22,039 bases of DNA, taken from positions 1-22,039 of the forward strand of contig JALHJL010000060.1 in NCBI GenBank assembly GCA_022839625.1. Direction: 5' to 3'. The notes below the pieces were generated by a model that saw nothing but the letters and a program-made list of their open reading frames with translations, was not told where the DNA came from and made no database searches. Position numbers and translations under genes: made by a program. This stretch comes from Phycisphaerales bacterium (GTDB taxonomy: Bacteria; Planctomycetota; Phycisphaerae; UBA1845; Fen-1342). This document shows positions 1 through 7,099 of the stretch, piece after piece; positions within the stretch are counted from its first letter, which is position 1, and the number at the start of each line of letters is the position of its first letter.

Positions 1-107
1 GGAACCCCTGCGCCCCCTCGCCATCCTTCTCTTCAACCTCTATCCTGAACCCATCAGCGCTGCACTTTCCACCCGCCAGGCACCGCACTTTTCAACCGCT
101 ATTTACA
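1..107. mobile_element. Right-terminal fragment of an IS21-like insertion sequence
   Basis: The stretch ends in TTTACA at 102-107, so the opposite strand begins TGTAAA. It carries spaced copies of a short unit of the type GCACTTTTCAACCG: a partial copy near 29-40, a diverged copy at 61-74 and the clearest copy at 85-98. TG-TA-type ends followed by several internal repeats of this kind are familiar from IS21-family elements. No istA or istB is visible because the element would lie left of the window. A closely similar copy in the same orientation lies at 16733-16800. The family assignment is inference from end structure only. Confidence 0.6.
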
Positions 108-109
108 AC

Positions 110-1129
110 AGCCGGCCGTGCGGAGGCGCGCGCGGCGGAGACCTTCATTATGTCTCGACGTGCGGTACGGGGCGCGTAACGCGCTTTGTCGTGGCCGATA
201 TTTCCGGCCACGGCCCGGACCTGAACGAGTTCGCGCGGTGGCTGCGGAAGTCGGTACGGAAACATATCAACTTGCTGGACCAGACGCGCTTCGCCCGCGC
301 GCTCAACAAGGATTTCGCCGACACGGTTGGCGACGGGGAGTTTGCCACCGTCCTGCTGGCGACGTACTTCGCGCCGACGCATCACTTGATCGTCTGCAAC
401 GCCGGGCACCTACGGCCGCTGTGGTACAGCCACCTCGCCGGTTGCTGGCAGTTCTTGGACCAAGCGGCGGCCAGTGCGGGGCCGTCCATCCGCACCGAGC
501 GTGTCCGCTACCGACTCTCCTCGGTCGCGAACCTGCCGCTGGGGATCATTGAACCGACCAAGTACCGGCAGTTTGCGGCTAGGCTGGCGATGGGCGACGT
601 GGTGATCATCTACACCGATGCGATGACCGAGGCGCGGAATCCGGCCGGGGAGATGCTCGACGAGCGCGGGTTGTTGGAATTAGCGGAACGCAGCACCCGG
701 CAGATTCCCGGCGCGAGTGGCGAGCTAGCGGCACCTGCGCGAGGAACATGGGCGGCGGCCGCGCCCGTTTCGCACCCAGCACGACGCGAGCTTCACGGAA
801 CGACGCTGGATGGACCGCAAGTGTCGGTCATCGCGCCGCAGACGGCGCACCTCATCGGCCAGGGGCTCATCGACGCAGTTGACCGCTGGCGGGGCGGCGC
901 GCCGGCCGAGGACGACCAGACGATCATCGTTCTGTACCATAAAGGAGGGCCGCCGCCGCGGTTAACCCTCGGGCGGGCCGCTCGCTCGATGGCGAAGATG
1001 CTGGGGCTGCGCTGGTGGCGAAGAAGCGAACCCCTGCCAATGCCTGACGCGGCCGAGCGACGACAACGCGGAACCCGGATTGCGTGCTTGCGCCATTCTT
1101 TCGGCCTCCTCAGCAGAATTCGTGGGTGA
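110..1129 (+). pseudogene. PP2C/SpoIIE-type serine phosphatase, 5' end removed by IS end
   Basis: The frame encodes most of a SpoIIE/RsbU-type PP2C phosphatase, a family that dephosphorylates anti-sigma antagonists or similar signalling proteins. Visible motifs in order are CGGARGGD just after the IS end, VADISGHG, a NAGH motif near 395, a YTDAMTEARN motif near 610 and DDQTIIVLY near 910; the acidic residues are the usual metal ligands. The reading frame starts immediately after the IS21-like end at 107, so the native start and any N-terminal sensor are missing. The first internal start, GTG at 191, would exclude the GGD metal-binding motif, so an active product is unlikely unless a fusion start lies upstream. 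The stop at 1127-1129 lies on the left inverted repeat of a MITE-like element, so the C-terminus may also be altered. The last 50 or so codons after DDQTIIVLY match nothing I recognise. Confidence 0.75.
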
Positions 1130-1342
1130 CTTTCCGCCCCACGTGGTTTCTCGGGGGGCGTTCCGCCGTAGCAAATGCGGCCAATTCGACCTCCGGCGGG
1201 TCCGTGCCAGGCGCATTCATTCTGAGCGCTGGTTTGGCGCCGGTGTCCTTCCGCAGCCCTGCGAGGGAAAAGAAGCCCCAGGAAGGGGTCTTGGGGAAAC
1301 CTGCGGAGCCGGTTTCCCCAGATTTCGACCCACGAATTCTGC
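1113..1342. mobile_element. MITE-like element with 15-bp perfect terminal inverted repeats
   Basis: GCAGAATTCGTGGGT at 1113-1127 is the exact reverse complement of ACCCACGAATTCTGC at 1328-1342. The 200 bp between hold no convincing gene but are rich in secondary structure, including a perfect 10-bp stem at 1292-1301/1311-1320 and a smaller CCCC/GGGG hairpin near 1276-1287. A non-coding unit of this size with terminal inverted repeats fits a miniature inverted-repeat transposable element, or a structured repeat. No clear target-site duplication can be seen. Confidence 0.5.
1292..1320. terminator. Strong hairpin, possible terminator
   Basis: TGGGGAAACC and GGTTTCCCCA form a perfect 10-bp stem around a 9-nt loop. 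No T-run follows on either strand, so intrinsic termination is uncertain. It may simply be part of the inverted-repeat element it sits in. Confidence 0.3.
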
Positions 1343-1363
1343 GGAAGAGCCTTCTTTCGCGCG

Positions 1364-1513
1364 ATGCGAGGAGTATACTGCATTCACAAAGGTGCCTTGC
1401 CCAACGGGATCCAGTTCTTCCTGCGGCTGTCTGACCCGCGCGGCGTTGACCTTGGCACCATCTCCGCGTGGAACGCTCAGCCGGTGACCGAAGGCGAGAC
1501 GGCACTGCAATGA
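1364..1513 (+). CDS. Small hypothetical protein or gene remnant, coupled to the CheB/CheR hybrid
   Basis: A 49-codon frame runs from ATG 1364 to TGA 1511-1513; its last bases overlap the ATG of the next gene as ATGA, the classic translational-coupling arrangement. Codon third positions are GC-rich, and the inner part (ALPNGIQFFLRLSDPRG) reads like genuine protein. No Shine-Dalgarno sequence precedes the ATG, and the MITE-like element ends only 21 bp upstream. It could therefore be the surviving 3' end of a longer gene whose start was lost at the insertion. It is in the same frame as the upstream phosphatase, but stop codons lie between them. I do not recognise a family. A weak TATACT -10-like hexamer lies at 1374-1379 inside it, so it may equally be untranslated leader. 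Confidence 0.35.
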   Translation: MRGVYCIHKGALPNGIQFFLRLSDPRGVDLGTISAWNAQPVTEGETALQ

Positions 1514-4500
1514 AAGGCGAACATCATTCCACGCCGGTACTGGTCGTTGGCATCGGCGCCTCGGCCGGGGGCATCGAGGCGTTGAAAGAGCTTTTCACAG
1601 CCATGCCCTCGGACTGCGGACTGGCCTTCGCGGTCATCCAGCACCTGGAACCGACCCACGAAAGCCGGATGGCGGACATCCTCGGCAAGTGTACAAGCAT
1701 GAAGGTCGTGCAGGCCGAGGACGGCATGTTGGTGCAGGCCAACTGGGTCTACGCCAATCCTGCCGGAAAGTACCTGTCCATCAGCGCGGGACGGCTGGTC
1801 CTGAGCGAACGGTCCGAGCAGAACCGTATCCGAATGCCCATCGATTTTTTCCTGACCTCCCTGGCCGAGGACCAGCACGAGGGAGCGGCTTGCATCATTC
1901 TCTCGGGCAGCAGCGGCTCGGACGGAACGCGGGGCGTCCGTGCGGTTCGTGGGGCCGGCGGGATGTGCATGGTGCAGGATCCGGAGACCGCCCAGTTCCC
2001 AGCGATGCCTCAAAGCGCGATCGACACGGGCCTGGTGGACCACGTCCTACCGGTCGCCCAGATGCCTGCGGCCTTGATGAGCTACGTGCAGCACGCGTGG
2101 CCCCGGGCGATAAGCCCAACCGACACGGCGGCGGAGGTCGCCTCGGACGACCTGGAATCCATCTTGAAGCTCCTGCGTGTCCGCGCGAGCAGCGACTACC
2201 GGCACTACAAGAAGGCCACCATCGTTCGCCGCATACGCCGCCGCATGGGAATCAAGCAGGCCGCCAGCATGGCCGACTACCTGAAGCTGCTCCAGCAGGA
2301 TCAGGGGGAGCTGACGCAGCTTTCCAAGGACATGCTGATCGGCGTGAGTTCGTTCTTCCGCGACCCCGAGGCTTTCGAGGAGTTGCGGGAGAAGGCCATT
2401 GTCCCGCTGATCACCAGGAGTGACCCGGACACCCCGTTGCGGGCATGGGTGCCTGGTTGTGCCACGGGCGAGGAGGCCTATTCCGTGGCCATGCTTCTGC
2501 TGGAGGCTGCGGCTTCTGCAGATACCTTTCGCACCGTCCAAGTGTTTGCTTCGGACGTGGACGACCACGCGCTGGAAGTGGGCCGGGCGGGAGTTTACGC
2601 CGAGAGCATCGCCGAGGTTGTTTCGGCTGATCGACTGGAGCGGTTCTTCACCAAGCAGGGCCAGAAGTACCAGGTCACAAAACAGCTCCGCGAAGTGGTG
2701 GTTTTCTCGCGGCAGGACCTGATCACCGACCCGCCCTTCTCCAAGCTTGACCTGATCACTTGCCGCAATGTGCTGATCTATATCGAGCCGGCCATCCAGA
2801 AGAAGATCCTCGCGCTGTTTACGTTCGCGCTGACCACTGGCGGGTACCTCTTCCTGGGCAAGTCGGAAGGCATCGTCGAGTTGGAGGACCTCTTCGAGCC
2901 GGTTTCGAAGCCAAGGCGGATCTACCGCTTGGTCCGACCGAACCGGCAGGCGGCGGCCGCGTTTCCGATACGCACCGGCGCCAGGTTTGTCGGCGTACCC
3001 GAGCGCAGACTGATCCCGCCGCCCGCCGCCGCTCTGGCACAGGCCAACCAGGATGTACTCCTAAGGCACTTCAAGGCCAGTATCGTGCTGGTCAATCCCA
3101 GGGGTCAGATCCTCCATTTCTACGGCGAAACGGAGCGCTTCTTGGGCCACCCGAGAGGACCGGCCAGCTTGAACGTGCTGGACATGACCACCGGGTCGCT
3201 CTCGGCGAAGTTGCGGCGGGCGCTAGAGCAGGCGCTCCAGCACGACGAGGCGGTAACGATTCCACGTGTGCCGCTTTCCCGTGCGGGCACGCCGCTGGCG
3301 AGACTGACGGTCAGGCGGGTTCCCTCCACGCCCGACACGGACCAGCTCCTGGCGATCGTTTTTGAGGACGCGCATGCGCCCCAGCCGTCGGCTTCTGCGC
3401 CACCCCTGCCGGCGGCGGATGAACCGCTCGTGGCGCAGCTCGAGCAGGAGGTGAAGGCTCTCCGGAACGAGCTCCGGGCCGACGCCGAGGAATTCGACAC
3501 CGCCACCGAGGAGCTCAGGGCCGCCAACGAAGAAGTCATGTCCATGAACGAGGAGTTGCAGTCCGCCAACGAGGAGCTGGAGGCCTCCAAGGAGGAGCTG
3601 CAATCGCTCAACGAGGAACTGACCACCGTCAATGGTCAACTCAGCGAGAATCTGGCCGAGCTCACCGCCACCAATAACGACCTGGCCAACCTGCTGGCCG
3701 CGACGGAGATCGCCACGGTCTTCCTGGACAACCAACTGCGGATCAAGCGGTTCACTCCGCGGGCCACGCAATTGCTGAACCTGATCCCCACAGACCTGGG
3801 ACGACCGGTTAGCCACATCACGCAGAACTTCGACGGAAAGGAACTCGCCGCCGAAAGCGAGAACACGCTCCGGAGCCTGTTGCCCGCGGAAAAGGAAGTG
3901 CAGACCCGCGACGGGCGCTGGCACACCATGCGCATCCTGCCCTATCGCACGCTCGATGATCGCATCGACGGCGTGGTCATCACCTTCGCCGACGTAACCC
4001 GGCTCAAGCAAGTTGAGCAAGTGCGCCGCGAACTTGAGAGTCGCATGCTCCACGCGCAGAAGCTGGAGAGTCTCGGCGTGCTTGCCGGCGGGGTGGCCCA
4101 CGACTTCAACAACCTGCTCACCGGCGTGCTCGGCAGCGCTAGCCTGGCGCTGGAACTGCTGCCAGGAGATGAGCCCGTGCGCAAGTTAATCAAGTACATC
4201 GAACGCGCCGGAAACCGCGCCGCCGACCTGACCCGACAGATGCTGGCCTATTCCGGGAAAGGCCGCTTCGAAGCTGCCCCGGTGAACCTCCCGGAACTCG
4301 TGCAGGACATCGCCGAGCTCGTGAAGGCGTCGATTTCCAAGAAGGTCGCGCTGGAGTTCAACTTAGCGAAAGACCCACCGTTGATCGAGGCCGACGCCAC
4401 CCAGCTCCGGCAACTGGTCATGAATCTGATCGTGAATGCGGCGGAAGCGATCGGCGACGCGGGGGGCTCGGTGACCGTTCGCACCGGAGTTGTCGACGCG

Positions 4501-5202
4501 GATGGCGCTCTCCTGGCCGCGATGCTGCACGAGGAAGATTTGCCCGAGGGGCTCTACGTGTTCCTCGAGGTCGCGGACACCGGCTGCGGCATGGACACCG
4601 AAACCCAGGCGAAGATGTTTGACCCGTTTTTTACGACGAAATTCACCGGCCGCGGCTTGGGGGTGGCCGCGGTCCAGGGCATCGTCCGCGGACATCGCGG
4701 AGCTCTCCAAGTGCGCAGCGCGCCTGGACAGGGAACGTGTTTCCGGGTCCTGTTCCCGGCGTCGAAGCAGCCTCTGGTGCGCCACATCGCCACGCCGACC
4801 TTGGCAAAGCCGTGCGGGACAGGCACGGTGCTTGTGGTGGACGACGAAGATCTCGTCCGTGCAGTGGCCCAGCAGATTCTGGAGCGCGCCGGATTCACGG
4901 TCCTGACGGCCGACGGCGGCCGCGCGGCACTCAGGGTGTTCCGTGAACATCGTGAACAGATCGACGCTGTGCTGCTCGACCTGACGATGCCAGACCTGGG
5001 CGGGGAGGAGGTATACCGGGTGATGCGGGGCACCCGGCCCGCGGTGCCGGTCGTCGTTCTCAGCGGGTACAACGAAGAGCACGTTGCGGAGCGCTTCGCC
5101 GGGATCGGGCCAGTGGAGTTCTTGGCCAAGCCCTATGACGCCGCCGATTTAGTTGCAAGAGTGGATGCCGTCATTGCAGCGCATCATGCGGATGCAGGGT
5201 GA
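1510..5202 (+). CDS. CheB-CheR-PAS hybrid histidine kinase with C-terminal receiver
   Basis: This 1230-residue cytoplasmic signalling protein joins several modules. Residues ~10-200 are a CheB methylesterase domain with the catalytic triad apparent at S18 (GASAGG), H45 (QHLEPTH) and D138 (GSDGTRG). Residues ~213-480 are a CheR methyltransferase, with the CATGEEAYS SAM-binding loop and CRNVLIY. A PAS-like region follows (~505-625), then a long coiled coil made of EEL-rich heptads (~640-727) and a second PAS (~727-837). A histidine kinase has its phospho-acceptor at H864 (GGVAHDFNN), an N-box (NLIVNAAEAI), DTGCGM and a GRGLGVAAVQG motif. The receiver's acceptor is D1157 (LLDLTMPD). ATG 1510 was chosen over GTG 1468 because it begins just before the CheB fold, with GAAGGCGAG upstream. 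No receptor, CheA or CheW gene is nearby, so a role outside classical chemotaxis is likely. All catalytic motifs look intact. Confidence 0.93.
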   Translation: MKGEHHSTPVLVVGIGASAGGIEALKELFTAMPSDCGLAFAVIQHLEPTHESRMADILGKCTSMKVVQAEDGMLVQANWVYANPAGKYLSISAGRLVLSERSEQNRIRMPIDFFLTSLAEDQHEGAACIILSGSSGSDGTRGVRAVRGAGGMCMVQDPETAQFPAMPQSAIDTGLVDHVLPVAQMPAALMSYVQHAWPRAISPTDTAAEVASDDLESILKLLRVRASSDYRHYKKATIVRRIRRRMGIKQAASMADYLKLLQQDQGELTQLSKDMLIGVSSFFRDPEAFEELREKAIVPLITRSDPDTPLRAWVPGCATGEEAYSVAMLLLEAAASADTFRTVQVFASDVDDHALEVGRAGVYAESIAEVVSADRLERFFTKQGQKYQVTKQLREVVVFSRQDLITDPPFSKLDLITCRNVLIYIEPAIQKKILALFTFALTTGGYLFLGKSEGIVELEDLFEPVSKPRRIYRLVRPNRQAAAAFPIRTGARFVGVPERRLIPPPAAALAQANQDVLLRHFKASIVLVNPRGQILHFYGETERFLGHPRGPASLNVLDMTTGSLSAKLRRALEQALQHDEAVTIPRVPLSRAGTPLARLTVRRVPSTPDTDQLLAIVFEDAHAPQPSASAPPLPAADEPLVAQLEQEVKALRNELRADAEEFDTATEELRAANEEVMSMNEELQSANEELEASKEELQSLNEELTTVNGQLSENLAELTATNNDLANLLAATEIATVFLDNQLRIKRFTPRATQLLNLIPTDLGRPVSHITQNFDGKELAAESENTLRSLLPAEKEVQTRDGRWHTMRILPYRTLDDRIDGVVITFADVTRLKQVEQVRRELESRMLHAQKLESLGVLAGGVAHDFNNLLTGVLGSASLALELLPGDEPVRKLIKYIERAGNRAADLTRQMLAYSGKGRFEAAPVNLPELVQDIAELVKASISKKVALEFNLAKDPPLIEADATQLRQLVMNLIVNAAEAIGDAGGSVTVRTGVVDADGALLAAMLHEEDLPEGLYVFLEVADTGCGMDTETQAKMFDPFFTTKFTGRGLGVAAVQGIVRGHRGALQVRSAPGQGTCFRVLFPASKQPLVRHIATPTLAKPCGTGTVLVVDDEDLVRAVAQQILERAGFTVLTADGGRAALRVFREHREQIDAVLLDLTMPDLGGEEVYRVMRGTRPAVPVVVLSGYNEEHVAERFAGIGPVEFLAKPYDAADLVARVDAVIAAHHADAG

Positions 5203-5912
5203 AGTCCGTGGCCCGGCCAACTCCGGTCGGCCTGGAGGTCCTGCGCACGCGGGGCGGCCCTATCCTTCTTTCGCCTCGCTCATCCCGGCAGTGACAGCGA
5301 ATCGCATCGCCTGCTCGATGGTCATGTCGATGGGTTGGATACCCGTTCGGGCGGAGCTCACATTCCTGCGCCGAGCGCTAGCGGCGCGCCGCTGTCCGAA
5401 TGCTCCGCTGCATGATACCACGAATCCTCGGCACGGCGTCGCTGAGCAGGCCTCGCGAATGCGCCTGCCGGGCGCCGCGGCTTCATCAAGTCTCGTGCCC
5501 CCGAAGACGTGCGCGGCCCACGAGCGGACGCGTGACCCCGTAAGAACGACCCGAGCACAGTTGGAAGCCGTTTCCGAGGCTGCGTCCCCCCGCGACCACC
5601 GGCTCAGAATTTGGACCCGATCGCCAGCGGCACTCGATCGGCCGCGGCAACCCTCCCGTGGCCTACGGTCAGCGGAACTCCGCGCGTGGGCAGGTCAGGG
5701 TCACCGTGGCCGTGCCGGTGGGGCCGGCGGCCGTGATCGAGATTGGAACAGAACAACAGGTGCCGTTCGTAGCGCGGCACATCATGGATCGACAGCAACA
5801 TGGTTGAACTCCGCGGCGCGCCGGGAGTTTCCGGCTACACCTCGGCGCGGCCCCCCGGCCCACGTGTACTGTGGGTCGGTTGGGTCACTCGCGCCAAACG
5901 CCGCAATGGGCC
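5203..5912. other. Gene-poor, degraded interval
   Basis: No intact gene is convincing here. The minus strand at 5260-5349 carries a DUF502-like tail (listed separately). A plus-strand frame open from 5544 to the stop at 5805-5807, with GTG 5658 as its only plausible start, contains a coding-like stretch (VRVTVAVPVGPAAVIEIG) but no ribosome-binding site or recognised family. Minus-strand frames over 5604-5863 also look partly protein-like, so coding cannot be decided by eye. Decayed gene remnants are the simplest reading. Confidence 0.5.
5260..5349 (-). pseudogene. C-terminal remnant of a DUF502-like membrane protein
   Basis: Read on the minus strand, the frame ends at TAG (5260-5262) and encodes GIQPIDMTIEQAMRFAVTAG before a short tail. 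This resembles the C-terminus of DUF502 proteins, where a leucine/aspartate-methionine segment followed by a helix leads to a small-residue end. Upstream of about 5349 the similarity stops and no membrane segments of the family are seen, so only about 30 residues survive. The assignment rests on a short motif and is tentative. Confidence 0.4.
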
Positions 5913-6137
5913 TTAGGCCGACAGGGGCTTTACGGCCCAGCGCATCTGAATCGGCTTCAGCCAGATGATCTGATACACGGCCGCCAGACCGACCAGACCG
6001 TAGACAGCCTTGCTCAGCAACGCCGTGTTGCCGCCCAGCGCCCTGGCGACCAAGTCGAATTCGAACAGGCCCCACAGGCCCCAGTTCAGGCCACCAACCA
6101 CCAACAAGACCGTCGCAATGATATCCAGGAACTTTAT
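5913..6137 (-). CDS. DUF378 family small membrane protein (apparent ATA start)
   Basis: The 74-residue product has two transmembrane helices and the DUF378 signature: (I/M)KFLDIIATVLLVVGGLNWG, then LWGLFEFDLV, a small loop and a second helix with YGLVGLAAVYQ. DUF378 proteins are short inner-membrane proteins of unknown function, often found near stress genes. The family start normally corresponds to the codon before KFLD, which here is ATA. It is preceded by AGGTGAT, a perfect match to the ribosome anti-SD region, at a suitable spacing. The only in-frame standard start is GTG 6245, which would add 36 residues of unlikely Cys/Arg-rich sequence. A weak TAGAAT -10-like hexamer at 6226-6221 would start the RNA downstream of that GTG. 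The start could be a true rare initiation codon, a lost start or a sequencing error. Confidence 0.8.
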   Translation of the reverse strand: MKFLDIIATVLLVVGGLNWGLWGLFEFDLVARALGGNTALLSKAVYGLVGLAAVYQIIWLKPIQMRWAVKPLSA

Positions 6138-6433
6138 CCTATCACCTTGTTCTTTCTGCGCGTGTGCGCAACTTGGATTCTGCGTCTGCCGTGCGACACG
6201 TCCGCACTGACACGGTATCGATTCTAGTCGCGTGGTGCTCGACACGGCATCGGGGTGCGGCGGTATTTGCCTGCCGCCAAAGCGTGGAACAATCGCGGCT
6301 GACTACGGCGGTTTCCCTATCGATATGCGTGCGGGTTGGACGCGGCGCGCCCGGCGCGAGGCGTGCGACTCCGCGGCCATGCGACCGGGAGGCTGGTGGA
6401 ACGACCACCGGCCATGCTCCGCGCGAAGCCCGT
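6138..6433. other. Intergenic region between DUF378 and the response regulator
   Basis: This holds the ribosome-binding site and probable promoter region of the DUF378 gene, and a hairpin just past the response-regulator stop. No supported gene is seen in either strand. Confidence 0.6.
6391..6413 (-). terminator. Hairpin downstream of the response regulator
   Basis: GGCTGGTGG and CCACCGGCC form a 9-bp stem (one G-T pair) around AACGA, about 20 nt past the stop of the minus-strand response regulator. No T-tract follows, so it would be a weak intrinsic terminator or a 3'-end stabiliser. Confidence 0.35.
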
Positions 6434-7099
6434 TCAGTCGGAATCGACCAGCCCTTCGCGGGCGGCAAAGAGGGCCAACTCGGTCCGATCGTGAATATCG
6501 AGTTTCTTCATGATCGCGGCGCGGTGAGTGTCGACAGTCTTGACGCTGCGGTGAAGGGTCTGGGCGATCCGCGTCCGCGACAGACCCTGGCCGATCATGC
6601 GCAGAACCTGCACTTCCATCGGCGTGAGCGCCTCGAGCTTGGACGATCGCGTCGACTCGCCACGGCGGTCAGCCACACCACGCACGCGCACACGTGCGAG
6701 CACACGCGGACTGAACACGTACTCGCCCTTGGCCACGCGCGTGATGGCCGCCACGATGTCCTCGATGTCGTCGCCCTTGTACAGGTAGCCCCACGCGCCG
6801 GCCTGAAACGCCGCGTCCAAGTAGTGATCGCGAACATGGGCGCTCAGAAAGACCGTTTTCACCTCCGGGCAATGTCGGTGCAGGTCGGTGGCCGCGGCGA
6901 ACGGATCCAGCCCCGGCATCGCGATATCCACCAGAACGATGTCGGGTGCGTGCTCCTTCACCTCGGCGACCAGGTTATCGGCTGAGGACAATTCGCCGAC
7001 GAGCTCCAATCCGGGCTCGAGCTTCAAGCGCGCACGGATGCCTTCCACCAGGACGGGATGGTCGTCAACGCACAACACACGGATCGGACGGCCGTTCAT
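6434..7099 (-). CDS. NarL/FixJ-family response regulator
   Basis: The 221-residue protein has an N-terminal receiver (residues ~5-125) with the acidic pocket VDDHP, phospho-acceptor D58 (LVDIAMPG) and the conserved lysine in GYLYKGDD. A LuxR-type helix-turn-helix (~155-215) contains LTPMEVQVLRMIGQGLS and VKTVDTHRAAIMKKL. Such proteins are DNA-binding transcription regulators activated by phosphorylation. Its ATG overlaps the stop of the upstream histidine kinase by 4 bp (ATGA), so the two are almost certainly co-translated as a cognate pair. The divergently placed envelope gene cluster beginning at 9251, and the DUF378 gene just downstream, are reasonable candidate targets, but no operator can be identified from the sequence. 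Confidence 0.95.
   Translation of the reverse strand: MNGRPIRVLCVDDHPVLVEGIRARLKLEPGLELVGELSSADNLVAEVKEHAPDIVLVDIAMPGLDPFAAATDLHRHCPEVKTVFLSAHVRDHYLDAAFQAGAWGYLYKGDDIEDIVAAITRVAKGEYVFSPRVLARVRVRGVADRRGESTRSSKLEALTPMEVQVLRMIGQGLSRTRIAQTLHRSVKTVDTHRAAIMKKLDIHDRTELALFAAREGLVDSD

Noticed and set aside
5153..5968. 271-codon open frame on the plus strand beginning inside the kinase hybrid
   Set aside because: It starts within the receiver domain, lacks a ribosome-binding site, and crosses the DUF378 gene; its composition does not resemble a protein.
6345..6390. Apparent similarity to 16855-16900 (shared GCGGCCATGCG)
   Set aside because: Only a short core matches and the flanks differ; it could be chance in GC-rich DNA, so I did not call a repeat.
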